A stretch of DNA of 64,000 bases from Dokdonella_A sp964582225 (GCA_964582225.1 CAZORA010000001.1:124001-188000), one strand, 5' to 3'. Positions 53,325-61,231 are shown, counted from the first letter of the stretch. Translations and numbers: made by a program. Notes: generated from the letters alone by a model not told the origin.

Positions 53325-55030
53325 GGCGCGCTCTCCGCCGCCGCAGCCGGCGTACTCGCGTACCAGTTCTGCACGGCGTCGGGCGGCACGTCGAGGAGAC
53401 GCAGCGCGTCGTCCATGATCCGACCGAATACCGGCGCCGCCACCAGCGCGCCGTAGAACGCCCCCTGCGGATCGTGAATCACGACCACGCCGACCAGGCG
53501 CGGCGCGCTGGCCGGCACCATGCCGGCAAACAGCGAAATGTATTTCTTCTGGTAGCCGCCACCGATCGCAGTGCGCGAAGTACCGGTCTTGCCCGCCACG
53601 CGGTAGTTGCGCACCGCCGCGCGGATGCCGCCGCCTGGGGGCACCACCACGGTCTCCAACATCGCGCGCAGGCTGCTCGCGATGCCCGGGTCGACGGCTC
53701 GATAGGCGCGGGTCGCCGCCCCCTTGACGAAGGTGGGTTCGCGCCGCTCCCCATCCGCCGCCAGTGCCGCGTAGGCAACCGCAAGCTGCAGCGTGGTCGC
53801 GTTGAAGCCATAGCCATAGGCGATAGTCGCCTGCTCGACCGGGCCCCAGCTTCGTGGCGGCGGAAGCAGGCCCGTCGCCTCGCCGGGAAAGCCCGAAGCG
53901 GTCGATTCACCGAAACCGAAACGGTGAAACAGGTCATACATGCGCTCGCGCGACAGCGAGCCGGCGATCTTGGCCGCACCGACGTTGCTCGAATAGGTGA
54001 TGACTCCGGTAACGTCGATCAGACCCTTGTTGTGGACGTCGCTGATCGTGTGTCCGTGCAGTGAGAACGTGCCGGGACTGGTGTCGATCGGCGTATGTGC
54101 CTTCCATTGACCACTTTCGAGCGCCGCGGCGATGGTGAAGGCCTTGGCGGTCGAGCCGGGTTCGACCAGGTCGGTGACGGCACGATTGCGGCGCGCCGCC
54201 GGGTCGCCGACGCTGCGCGCGTTGGGGTTGAAGGACGGCTGGTTGACCATGGCGAGAACTTCGCCCGTGGGCACGTCCAAAATCACCAGCGAGCCAGACG
54301 TCGCGTGATGTTCGGCCAGCGCCGACTTGAGCTCGCGGTAGGCGAGATACTGGATCCGGCGGTCGATCGACAGCGTCAGGTCGCGGCCGGGCTGGGCCTC
54401 CGCGATCAGCTCGACGTTCTCTACCGCGTGCCCGCGCAGGTCGCGAATGACGCGCTTGACTCCGCGCCGCCCCTTGAGCCAGTCGTCGAAGGCCAGCTCC
54501 AGACCTTCCTGACCGCGGTCCTCGACGTTGGTCGAGCCGAGCACATGACCCAGCACCTCTCCGCTCGGGTAGTAGCGCTTGAACTCGCGATCGCTCGACA
54601 CCCCGGGGATTCCAAGCTCGAGTATCGCCTGCGCCTCGTCGGGGTTGACCCGGCGCTTCACATACAGGAACTCGCGGCGCGAGCGCGCCTCGATGCGCTG
54701 TCGCAGCGAGCTTTCGTCCAACCCCGCCGCCGCGGCCAGCGCGGAGATTCCCGCCGGCTCCCGCAGCAGGATCTTCGGATTGACCCAGATCGACTCGACT
54801 GGCGTGGACACCGCCAGCGGCTCACCGTTGCGGTCGAAGATGGTGCCGCGCGAAACCGGGATTTCGATGTCGCGCAGATAGCGCGCGTCACCCTGCTCCT
54901 GAAGGAAGTCCTTGCTCAGCACCTGCAGGTCGACGGCACGCACCACCAGCGCGCTGCCGGCGAGCCCGAGAAGCAGACTCAGCGCCAGCAGGCGCAGCGG
55001 CAGGTTGGCGTGCGGCACGCGCTGGTTCAT
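53321..55030 (-). CDS. ftsI: Septal transpeptidase FtsI (PBP3)
   Basis: The 569-aa protein starts at ATG 55030 (MNQRVPHANLPLRLLALSLL), with one membrane anchor (about 12-32) and a pedestal domain (SRGTIFDRNGEPLAVSTPV). The transpeptidase domain has catalytic Ser in EPGSTAKAF, the SSN triad (TYSSNVGAAK) and KTGTSR. It cross-links septal peptidoglycan with FtsW. The start overlaps the ftsL stop by four bases; the longer open frame is a shadow of rsmH. Confidence 0.96.
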   Translation of the reverse strand: MNQRVPHANLPLRLLALSLLLGLAGSALVVRAVDLQVLSKDFLQEQGDARYLRDIEIPVSRGTIFDRNGEPLAVSTPVESIWVNPKILLREPAGISALAAAAGLDESSLRQRIEARSRREFLYVKRRVNPDEAQAILELGIPGVSSDREFKRYYPSGEVLGHVLGSTNVEDRGQEGLELAFDDWLKGRRGVKRVIRDLRGHAVENVELIAEAQPGRDLTLSIDRRIQYLAYRELKSALAEHHATSGSLVILDVPTGEVLAMVNQPSFNPNARSVGDPAARRNRAVTDLVEPGSTAKAFTIAAALESGQWKAHTPIDTSPGTFSLHGHTISDVHNKGLIDVTGVITYSSNVGAAKIAGSLSRERMYDLFHRFGFGESTASGFPGEATGLLPPPRSWGPVEQATIAYGYGFNATTLQLAVAYAALAADGERREPTFVKGAATRAYRAVDPGIASSLRAMLETVVVPPGGGIRAAVRNYRVAGKTGTSRTAIGGGYQKKYISLFAGMVPASAPRLVGVVVIHDPQGAFYGALVAAPVFGRIMDDALRLLDVPPDAVQNWYASTPAAAAESAP

Positions 55031-55293
55031 CGTTGCACTACCGCGCTGTCTGCAGGCGTCGGCTCGACCAGGCCAAGGCGCGCGTGGGCGAGCTGTTCGA
55101 TGCGGTTGTTGTCGGCCCAGGTCGCCTGCTCGAGCTGCAGGCGGCCGTATTCGATCTCGATCTCGTCGCGTTCGTCGACCAGACGATTGAGTTCGCTGAA
55201 GGCGAGCCGGTTCTGTTGCCGTACCCAGACCACCGCGATCGCGCTGGCAACCGTCGCCAGCAGCAGCACGGGCAGCAGCAGCCGCGGACTCAT
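55027..55293 (-). CDS. ftsL: Cell division protein FtsL
   Basis: The 88-aa bitopic protein has a membrane helix (about 5-23, LLLPVLLLATVASAIAVVW). A heptad-like periplasmic coiled coil follows (FSELNRLVDERDEIEIEYGRL and on), then LAHARLGLVEPTPADSAVV, the usual FtsL ending. It forms the FtsQLB complex and activates FtsWI. It overlaps rsmH and ftsI by four bases each. Confidence 0.93.
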   Translation of the reverse strand: MSPRLLLPVLLLATVASAIAVVWVRQQNRLAFSELNRLVDERDEIEIEYGRLQLEQATWADNNRIEQLAHARLGLVEPTPADSAVVQR

Positions 55294-56246
55294 GGCGCCG
55301 CCCCCCGCTCGAAGACGCCGCCTTCCGGCTTTTCCGCCACCCGCAGCACCGCGCTACGCGCGCGCGGATTGCGCGCGATCTCGGATTCGCTCGCACGCTG
55401 CGCGCGACCGACCGCGCGCAGGGGAGGCGGCGCCACCTGCGGCGGCGGCAGCCCCCGACGGGGCGCGACGGGCAGCTCACCGCGAATGAAGTTCTTCACC
55501 ACGCGGTCCTCCAGCGAATGGAAGCTGATCACCGCGAGACGCCCGCCAGGCTTCAGGCAGCGCGCCGCCGCTCCCAGTCCCGCCGCGAGCGAGCCGAGCT
55601 CGTCGTTGATGCAGATACGCAGCGCCTGGAAGCTGCGCGTCGCCGGATGCTTGTGCGGATCACGCCGACCCGTGCTGCGCGCGATCAGCTCGGCGAGCTC
55701 GCGCGTGCTGTCGAGCGCTCGCTCCCCGCGTTGCTCGACGATGGCCCGGGCGATGCGTCGACTCATCCTCTCCTCACCGTACCGCCACAACACGTCGCTG
55801 ATCTCCGATTCACTGGCCCGCGCCAGCCACTGCGCGGCAGAAACTCCTTGGCTCGGGTCCATGCGCATGTCCAGGGGCCCATCACCCTGAAAACTGAAAC
55901 CACGTGTCGGGTCGTCGAGTTGCGGCGAGGAAACGCCAAGATCGAGCAGCACCCCATCGAGCCCCGTCGCCGTCTCGGACCACTCCGCCATCGAAGAAAA
56001 ATTGCCCTGCCATAGCCGCACCCGCGGGTCCATCGCCAGTTCTCGCCGCGCTTCGGCGATCGCTTCCGGATCACGATCCATCAGCAGCAAGCGCCCACGC
56101 GGCCCCAGGTTGTCGAGCACTGCGCGCGCGTGTCCGCCGCGCCCGAAAGTCCCATCGAGGTAAACGCCCTCGGGCCGCACGTGGAAGGCCTCCAGCACCT
56201 CGTCGAGCAGCACCGACTGATGACCGCGGAAGACGTTTCGATTCAA
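55290..56246 (-). CDS. rsmH: 16S rRNA (cytosine-1402-N4)-methyltransferase
   Basis: The 318-aa SAM methyltransferase (formerly MraW) shows HQSVLLDEVLEAF, YLDGTFGRGGHARAVL (SAM loop), LLDLGVSSPQLDDPTRGFSF and ISFHSLEDRVVKNF. It modifies C1402, the base that RsmI at 58477-59379 modifies on its ribose. The start codon is TTG 56246, with GGGAGG seven bases upstream. An uncommon start with a strong binding site may tune its level relative to mraZ, 13 bp before it. Confidence 0.95.
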   Translation of the reverse strand: MNRNVFRGHQSVLLDEVLEAFHVRPEGVYLDGTFGRGGHARAVLDNLGPRGRLLLMDRDPEAIAEARRELAMDPRVRLWQGNFSSMAEWSETATGLDGVLLDLGVSSPQLDDPTRGFSFQGDGPLDMRMDPSQGVSAAQWLARASESEISDVLWRYGEERMSRRIARAIVEQRGERALDSTRELAELIARSTGRRDPHKHPATRSFQALRICINDELGSLAAGLGAAARCLKPGGRLAVISFHSLEDRVVKNFIRGELPVAPRRGLPPPQVAPPPLRAVGRAQRASESEIARNPRARSAVLRVAEKPEGGVFERGAAP

Positions 56247-56259
56247 GCTGGCGCCTCCC

Positions 56260-56703
56260 TCACAGCCGCAGGTCGAGCATGTCCTCGCTGATTTCGTCCT
56301 CTCCGATCGTCTGCCGAATCTTTGCCTGGTGCGCCTGATCGCTCCACAGTTCGAACTTCTGCCCCATGCCGAGCAGCACCGCGCGCTTCTCGATGCCGCT
56401 GGCGGCGCGCTGGCTCGCCGGCAGCTGAATGCGCGCGTTGGCGTCGGGCTCGACGTGGGCGGCGGCGCCCACCAGCTTCATTTGCAGGTTGCGATGCACC
56501 CCCTTGACCGTCGACAACGCGATCACGCGGTCGCGCACTGCTTCCCAGGCGTCCTGAGGGAAAATCCACAGGCAGCCGTGCTCGAAGGGGTTGTAGGTAA
56601 TCACCAGGTGACTGCCGCTCGCGGCCACCGCCTCCCGATGCACCACCGGGATGGCGATGCGACCTTTATCGTCTACGGTGATCGCGGTTTCACCCTGAAA
56701 CAT
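56260..56703 (-). CDS. mraZ: Transcriptional regulator MraZ
   Basis: The 147-aa protein starts at ATG 56703 (MFQGETAITVDDKGRIAIP), the conserved N-terminus. It has two AbrB-like SpoVT half-domains, each with a DxxGR-type motif (DDKGRIAIP and DANARIQLP; the second lacks the usual GR). MraZ binds repeated TGGG sites and controls the dcw operon. Four such sites lie at 56741-56780 just upstream of the start. It is the first gene of the cluster. Confidence 0.95.
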   Translation of the reverse strand: MFQGETAITVDDKGRIAIPVVHREAVAASGSHLVITYNPFEHGCLWIFPQDAWEAVRDRVIALSTVKGVHRNLQMKLVGAAAHVEPDANARIQLPASQRAASGIEKRAVLLGMGQKFELWSDQAHQAKIRQTIGEDEISEDMLDLRL

Positions 56704-56740
56704 GTCGGTCTGCTCGCGTTTTCGCGGAAATGTCTGCGAT

Positions 56741-56780
56741 GACATCCCACGATTCCCCACAAATCTACACGGGTTCCCAC
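56741..56780 (-). promoter_or_regulatory. MraZ operator: four 10-bp tandem repeats
   Basis: Read on the minus strand, the stretch divides into four decamers, GTGGGAACCC, GTGTAGATTT, GTGGGGAATC and GTGGGATGTC. Three carry the TGGGN core recognised by MraZ and one is degenerate. The exact 10-bp period places all on one DNA face. The block lies between the promoter (56779-56807) and the mraZ start at 56703, as expected for autoregulation. Confidence 0.85.
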
Positions 56781-56807
56781 GGTAGTCTCAAGGTTTGAGA
56801 CTGTCAA
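56779..56807 (-). promoter_or_regulatory. Promoter of the mraZ/dcw operon with inverted repeat in its spacer
   Basis: A perfect -35 TTGACA (56807-56802) stands 17 bases before a weak -10 TACCGT (56784-56779) on the minus strand. The spacer is occupied by an inverted repeat: AGTCTCAA, GGT, TTGAGACT at 56784-56802 on the plus strand, a possible binding site for a dimeric regulator. The MraZ boxes begin at the -10 and run downstream. Confidence 0.55.
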
Positions 56808-56883
56808 GCGAGTTTTCCTTGCGGATCAAGCAGCTGGCGCAGGCTCCGAACAAATTGAGACGTTTCTTCAAGAGCGCTTCAGA

Positions 56884-56916
56884 CGTATTTGAAAACAAAC
56901 ATGTTTATCGAATACG
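56884..56916. other. AT-rich imperfect palindrome upstream of the dcw promoter
   Basis: In a locally AT-rich patch, CGTATTTG and CGAATACG flank a core containing the perfect palindrome AAACATGTTT (56897-56906). It lies about 80 bp upstream of the dcw -35 element. It could be an upstream regulator site or an incidental low-GC pocket. Elsewhere in 56808-57285 I see no gene, RNA or repeat I can support. Confidence 0.35.
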
Positions 56917-57285
56917 GTCGCACAGGACGAGCGCCCGATGACCTCGAATCACGGTTCCGACAGTCCAGAACGAGGGAGAGAAGCCATAGCCCAGGCGCGG
57001 GCTGAGCGACGCGCGCCGCTGCTTCCCAGGGAGCCTGCAGAATTCGCGGCTCCGAACGATCGAGAGCATCCCAGAGCACGGCGGACGACAGTCGGCGATC
57101 GACGCGAGCGCTGCGCGCCGTGAAGCGGCCATCCCTAACCTTTGAAGCTACGCCTCCAATCCGCCCAGCCTGCCGATCCTCGCCAGAAGGCATCACACAA
57201 ACATGCGCCGATATCGGGATTGCGGTGGGCAATGACAGGCGTCGCGTCGACGGCGGCGAGCCCCGTCCCTGTCGGCGGAAGATCC

Positions 57286-57498
57286 ATGGTGAGTGTGCGC
57301 AACTTCACGTGGGACGAGGATGACCGCACCGATGCCGTGTTGCCGGCGAGCACGCTGTTGTGGGATGCGGGCTACCCCGGGCGCCCGAAAGACGCACACG
57401 GCAACGCCTTCGGCGACGAGGTAATCCGTGCCATCGACGAAAACCTGCGTGACATGCTGGCGGAGCGGGGCGTACGGGCGTACCTAGGGAGGATCTGA
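57286..57498 (+). CDS. Small ORF, possibly the remnant of a truncated gene
   Basis: A 70-aa frame starts at ATG 57286 (ribosome binding site GGAAG) and reads MVSVRNFTWDEDDRTDAV... to GVRAYLGRI. Its last four codons and stop (CTA GGG AGG ATC TGA) lie inside the inverted terminus of repeat copy B, so the original C-terminus has probably been replaced. The section LLWDAGYPGRPKDAHGNAFG...LRDMLAERGVRAYL vaguely resembles the beginning of an amidase_3 domain (DAGHGG ... LRDLLEARGVRV), but the zinc His is Tyr here. It may be a decayed fragment, or not coding at all. Confidence 0.4.
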   Translation: MVSVRNFTWDEDDRTDAVLPASTLLWDAGYPGRPKDAHGNAFGDEVIRAIDENLRDMLAERGVRAYLGRI

Positions 57499-57618
57499 AC
57501 AAGTCGACACGCACGTCACTCCCGCGAAGGCGGGAGTCCAGTGCCTTTGATTTCAAGGATTTGAAGTCGCTGGATGCCCGCCTTCGCGGGCATGACGGGC
57601 ATGTTCAGATATTCCCTA
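57485..57618. repeat. Dispersed hairpin-pair repeat, copy B (best preserved)
   Basis: The element has terminal inverted repeats TAGGGAGGATCTGAACA and, read from the other end, TAGGGAATATCTGAACA. Inside are two hairpins with perfect 8-bp stems and complementary tetraloops: ACTCCCGC-GAAG-GCGGGAGT (57518-57537) and ATGCCCGC-CTTC-GCGGGCAT (57574-57593). Copies A (10802-10934) and C (17279-17404) are inverted relative to it. It sits between the small ORF at 57286-57498 and the convergent rnpB. No open reading frame is encoded, so it is non-autonomous. Confidence 0.88.
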
Positions 57619-57722
57619 ACTCTAAAAGTACGTCGGTCTCGCGCAGGCGAGACTTGCAACGGCCCGTTCCGGTTCTCGGCCAACGGCGGCGAACGTGGGG
57701 AGCGCCAACCGCTGCGCGTGGC

Positions 57723-57752
57723 GGCGCAGCCGGTCGCGGAACCGGCTGCGCC
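57723..57752 (-). terminator. Hairpin downstream of rnpB
   Basis: GGCGCAGCCGGT (57723-57734) and ACCGGCTGCGCC (57741-57752) form a perfect 12-bp stem with a six-base loop. It begins 10 bases after the mature 3' end of RNase P RNA on the minus strand. No T tract follows, so termination or 3'-end processing may rely on the hairpin alone. Confidence 0.65.
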
Positions 57753-57762
57753 GAGAAATGAG

Positions 57763-58125
57763 GGAGTCGGCCGATAAGCCGGGTTCTGTCGTGGACAGCC
57801 ATTCCTCTTGGCCCTGCGTCGCCGCAGGGCTCGAGCGGCCAACCCGGGAACGACGCGGGCCGCGCCATGGTCCCCCTATTCGGCCTTGCTCCAGGTGGGG
57901 TTTGCCGTGCCGGTCCGTTGCCGGACTCGCGGTGCGCTCTTACCGCACCGTTTCACCCTTGCCTGATCCTTGCCGCCCCTTGCGGGACAACCAGGCCATC
58001 GGCGGTCTGCTCTCTGTTGCACTTTCCGTCGGCTCGCGCCGCCCAGGCGTTACCTGGCACCCTGCCCTGTGGAGCCCGGACTTTCCTCGACGCGCAAAGC
58101 GCGTCGCGGCCGTCTGGCCGACTCC
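57763..58125 (-). ncRNA. rnpB: RNase P catalytic RNA (bacterial type A)
   Basis: About 363 nt on the minus strand. The 5' GGAGTCGGCC pairs with the 3' GGCCGACTCC to form helix P1. Conserved blocks appear in order: GAGGAAAGTCCGGGCTCC (P4 and CR-I), AGGGTGCCAGGTAACGCC, ACAGAGAGCAGACCGCC (CR-II/III), GGTGAAACGGTGCGGTAAGA, and ACGACAGAACCCGGCTTAT near the 3' end (P4 partner). It processes tRNA 5' leaders with RnpA. A good -10 (TAGAAT, 58138-58133) lies seven bases before the 5' end. Its position beside mraZ and rsmI is conserved in several gammaproteobacteria. Confidence 0.96.
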
Positions 58126-58132
58126 GACGATG

Positions 58133-58138
58133 ATTCTA
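58133..58138 (-). promoter_or_regulatory. -10 element of rnpB
   Basis: TAGAAT on the minus strand matches the sigma-70 -10 at five of six positions and ends seven bases before the RNA 5' end at 58125. A -35 is less clear: GTTGTG or TTGTGC lies 15-16 bases upstream. Confidence 0.6.
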
Positions 58139-58162
58139 ACACGCCCGGAAGTGGCACAACCC

Positions 58163-58411
58163 TCAGCGCTGCAGCAGCCGGGCCGCGACTTCTCCCGCAA
58201 TCGCGAGCGACAACAGAGCGACAACGAAGCGACCGATCATGAACCAGGTCGCCCGCTGCTGCGGATCCGGATATTGGTGGTCGACCAGCCAGCCGAGCAA
58301 CGCGCTGAGCGCGACGAAGCAAAGCGCGAAGCAGAGTACCGCACCGCTCAGAGCCACGAGCAGTGGGCGCCGCTTCACCACCAACCTCCGAGCGATCCGC
58401 TCGATGTGCAC
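58163..58411 (-). CDS. Small two-helix membrane protein, function unknown
   Basis: The 82-aa frame starts at GTG 58411 (VHIERIARRLVVKRRP) with GAGG five bases upstream; GTG 58444 is an alternative. Two membrane segments are clear: LLVALSGAVLCFALCFVALS and MIGRFVVALLSLAIAGEVAA, separated by the polar loop LVDHQYPDPQQRAT. Arginine-rich flanks suggest both ends are cytoplasmic. It ends just upstream of the rnpB promoter and starts downstream of rsmI on the same strand. No family is recognised. Confidence 0.55.
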   Translation of the reverse strand: MHIERIARRLVVKRRPLLVALSGAVLCFALCFVALSALLGWLVDHQYPDPQQRATWFMIGRFVVALLSLAIAGEVAARLLQR

Positions 58412-58476
58412 AGCTGCCTCATTTCCCCGACTCCAGCTTCGCACCTTGCCACACGCACCGAAGAATAGCGCGGCTC

Positions 58477-59379
58477 CTAGTCACCCGCCGCCGACCCGCT
58501 GCGATCGCCAGCGTAAAGCAGCCGCCGCGGCGCCCCGCTGATCGCCGCCGCGAGCCGCGCTGCGCGCGCCGGAGGAAGCTCCTCGCAAAGCAGACGATAG
58601 ACGCGCCGCCCTTCGGCGAGGACCACGTCTGCTTCATCTCCCTGCGCACCGCCGATCAGCAGGACAAACTCCCCGCGACGCTGATCGGCATCGCCCTCGA
58701 GCCGCTGTGCGATCTCGCCCAGGGTATTGCCGAATACGCTCTCGAAGCGCTTGGTCAGCTCGCGCGCGAGCACGGCAGGCCGCGCGCTGCCGAAAACCGT
58801 TATCGCGTCCTCCACCGCATCGCCGATGCGATGGCTCGACTCGTGAAAGATCAGCGTGCGTGGTTCGGCCGCCAACGCGCGCAATCGCTCGCGTCGTGCG
58901 GTCGCCGCCGCGGGCAGAAAGCCTTCGAAACAGAAGCGGTCGCTCGGCAGCCCGGCGACCGAGAGAGCGGCAATCGCAGCGCAAGGCCCGGGCACGGGCG
59001 AGACGATGCAGCCGGCCGCACGCGCTGCGCGCACCAGCTGAAAGCCCGGGTCGCTGACCAGCGGCGTGCCCGCATCGCTGATCAGCGCCACGTCCAGACC
59101 GGCGCGGAGCTGATCCAGCAACTGCTCGACCCGTTCGCGCTCGTTGTGCTCATGCAGCGACATCAATCTGGCGTGGCAACCCGAGCGGGCCAGCAGCGGC
59201 GCGCTGTGTCGCGTATCCTCCGCCGCCACCAGCGCGACACTCGCCAGCACTTCGCGGGCGCGCGGCGAAAGATCGCCGAGATTGCCGATTGGCGTGGCGA
59301 CCACCCACAGCCGCCCCAGATTGCGCTCCACTTCCGCCCTCCGCTCGAGTGACCCGCGCTGCCGGGCCATTGCGATCAT
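58477..59379 (-). CDS. rsmI: 16S rRNA (cytidine-1402-2'-O)-methyltransferase
   Basis: The 300-aa tetrapyrrole-methylase-fold enzyme shows LWVVATPIGNLGDLSPRA, AAEDTRHSAPLL, LISDAGTPLVSDPGFQLVR and PVPGPCAAIAALSVAGLP, the RsmI signatures. It methylates the ribose of C1402, complementing RsmH in the dcw cluster. The start may be ATG 59379 or the in-frame ATG at 59370. It diverges from lpoA, the conserved rsmI/lpoA arrangement. Confidence 0.95.
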   Translation of the reverse strand: MIAMARQRGSLERRAEVERNLGRLWVVATPIGNLGDLSPRAREVLASVALVAAEDTRHSAPLLARSGCHARLMSLHEHNERERVEQLLDQLRAGLDVALISDAGTPLVSDPGFQLVRAARAAGCIVSPVPGPCAAIAALSVAGLPSDRFCFEGFLPAAATARRERLRALAAEPRTLIFHESSHRIGDAVEDAITVFGSARPAVLARELTKRFESVFGNTLGEIAQRLEGDADQRRGEFVLLIGGAQGDEADVVLAEGRRVYRLLCEELPPARAARLAAAISGAPRRLLYAGDRSGSAAGD

Positions 59380-59425
59380 CCGCTATGATCGCAGGCCTGC
59401 GATCCGCGGTACACGGACCCTGACG

Positions 59426-61231
59426 ATGTCGTATTTCCCCGCCGGCGCCGGGCGGCGCCTGCCGCAGGCGATGCCCCCCGTACTGGTCGCCCTGCTCTGT
59501 CTGCTGCTCGGCGCGTGTGCCACGCTCGGCGCACCGGAGCCCGAGACAGTGGCCGCGGCGCAGCGCGCCGAGCAGCTCTACCGAGGCGGTGAATTCGAGC
59601 GCTCGGCGGCCGAGTTCCTGCAGCTCGCGCACAGCCATCGCGGCGCTGCGGCCGCCTTCTATCGGTTGCGCGCGGCGGAAGCCCTGCGCGAAGGCGGCCT
59701 TCTCGAGCAAGCCGCGGCGGCGCTCGGCGGCGTCACCCCGCGGCGCCTGAGCGGCGAGGAGATCGACCGCTTCTATCTTCTGCGCGCCGAGATCGCGCTG
59801 CACGACGGAGACCCGGAGTACGCGCGCACGCTGCTCGAACGCCTGCAGCGCGGCTTGCCGGTGACTCTCGAAACGCGCGCACTCGAACTGCGCGCGCGCG
59901 CTCAGCGCGATGCGGGCAAGCCCCTCGCCGCGGCGCGCACGCGGGCCGAGCTGGACCTCCTGCTGCAAGACCCGGAGCGCAGTCACAACCGCGAGGATCT
60001 GATCGCGATCCTGAACTCGATCGACATTGCCGAGCTCCACCACGAGACCCAGGCGCTGCCGGCAGGCGACCGCCTGCTGCCCTGGATCGAACAGATCCTG
60101 CGCCGACGCGGTCAGCCGCTGGCGCGCGAGCTCATCCAGCCCGAGCGCCCGGTTGGAACCGAGCGTCCGGACGCCAGCGGTCGACTGGAAATCGAAGGTT
60201 ACCGACCGCCGCGTCGGGTCGCCCTGCTGCTGCCGCTGGACACTTCGTTGGCCTCGGTCGCGCACTCGGTCCGCGACGGATTCCTTAGCGCCTACTTCAA
60301 CAGCGCACCGGCGAGCAGGCCGGAACTGCGCATCTATCCGGCTGGCCAGACGCCGGAGTCGGCGCTGGCGGCCTACGACGCGGCCGTGGCAGACGGCGCC
60401 GACCGCGTGGTCGGGCCACTGCTGCGCGACGCCGTGGGCGCGCTGTTTCACCGGTCGCTCAGCGTGCCGGTACTGGCGCTCAACCATCCGGATACCGGCG
60501 AGGTACCACCGCCGGGCAGCGCCGAGTTCGGCCTGCTGCCTGAAGCCGAAGGCGCCGAAGTCGCCGCGCGCATGCTCGAGCTCGGCATCCACAACACCGC
60601 GATCGTGGTTGCCGAAGCCGACTGGGCCGCGCGCGCGGCGCTCGCCTTTCGCACCCAGTTCGAAGCCAGCGGCGGTCGCGTCGAGGGCGAAGTTCGTCTG
60701 CCCACCGAGGGCTTCAACTACGCCGCGGCAACCCGCGAGCTGCGCGGCGCCGTCGGTGCAGACGGCCCGGCGGGGATCTTCATCAGCATGCGTCCGCAAC
60801 AGGCGCGACTGCTGCTGCCGCAGCTGCGCATCGCCGGCTTCGCCGCCCGGGTGCTGGCGACCTCCCACATCTATTCCGGACTCGACAATGCCACCCTCGA
60901 TCGCGACCTCGACGGCGTCGAGTTCTGCGATGCGCCCTGGCTGTTCGCTCCCCACCCCGGGCTGCCCGACCGCGAGCTGGTCGAAAGCCGCCTGGCCAGC
61001 GCCAACGGGGCCGGCGCACGACTGTTCGCCTTCGGCATGGATGCGTATGCCCTGCTGCCCTACCTCGACTGGCTGCTGAGTCACCCGCAAGCCTATCTCG
61101 ACGGCGCGACCGGTGATCTGAGCGCGGACGCTTACGGGCGCATCCACCGGCGGGTCGGTTGGGCGCGCTTCAGCGCCGGCATCGCGCGACCGCTGGACGG
61201 CAGCCTCAGCGCGCAGCCGCTCGGCGAATGA
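59426..61231 (+). CDS. lpoA: Penicillin-binding protein activator LpoA
   Basis: The 601-aa lipoprotein starts at ATG 59426 and has a signal peptide with lipobox LLGAC. An N-terminal TPR-like helical domain (about 40-225) is followed by a periplasmic-binding-protein-like domain (about 235-590: PPRRVALLLPLD, FGLLPEAEGAEVAARML). In E. coli LpoA reaches from the outer membrane to activate PBP1A. It is followed by yraN with an ATGA overlap and by dolP, as in E. coli but without diaA. Confidence 0.92.
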   Translation: MSYFPAGAGRRLPQAMPPVLVALLCLLLGACATLGAPEPETVAAAQRAEQLYRGGEFERSAAEFLQLAHSHRGAAAAFYRLRAAEALREGGLLEQAAAALGGVTPRRLSGEEIDRFYLLRAEIALHDGDPEYARTLLERLQRGLPVTLETRALELRARAQRDAGKPLAAARTRAELDLLLQDPERSHNREDLIAILNSIDIAELHHETQALPAGDRLLPWIEQILRRRGQPLARELIQPERPVGTERPDASGRLEIEGYRPPRRVALLLPLDTSLASVAHSVRDGFLSAYFNSAPASRPELRIYPAGQTPESALAAYDAAVADGADRVVGPLLRDAVGALFHRSLSVPVLALNHPDTGEVPPPGSAEFGLLPEAEGAEVAARMLELGIHNTAIVVAEADWAARAALAFRTQFEASGGRVEGEVRLPTEGFNYAAATRELRGAVGADGPAGIFISMRPQQARLLLPQLRIAGFAARVLATSHIYSGLDNATLDRDLDGVEFCDAPWLFAPHPGLPDRELVESRLASANGAGARLFAFGMDAYALLPYLDWLLSHPQAYLDGATGDLSADAYGRIHRRVGWARFSAGIARPLDGSLSAQPLGE

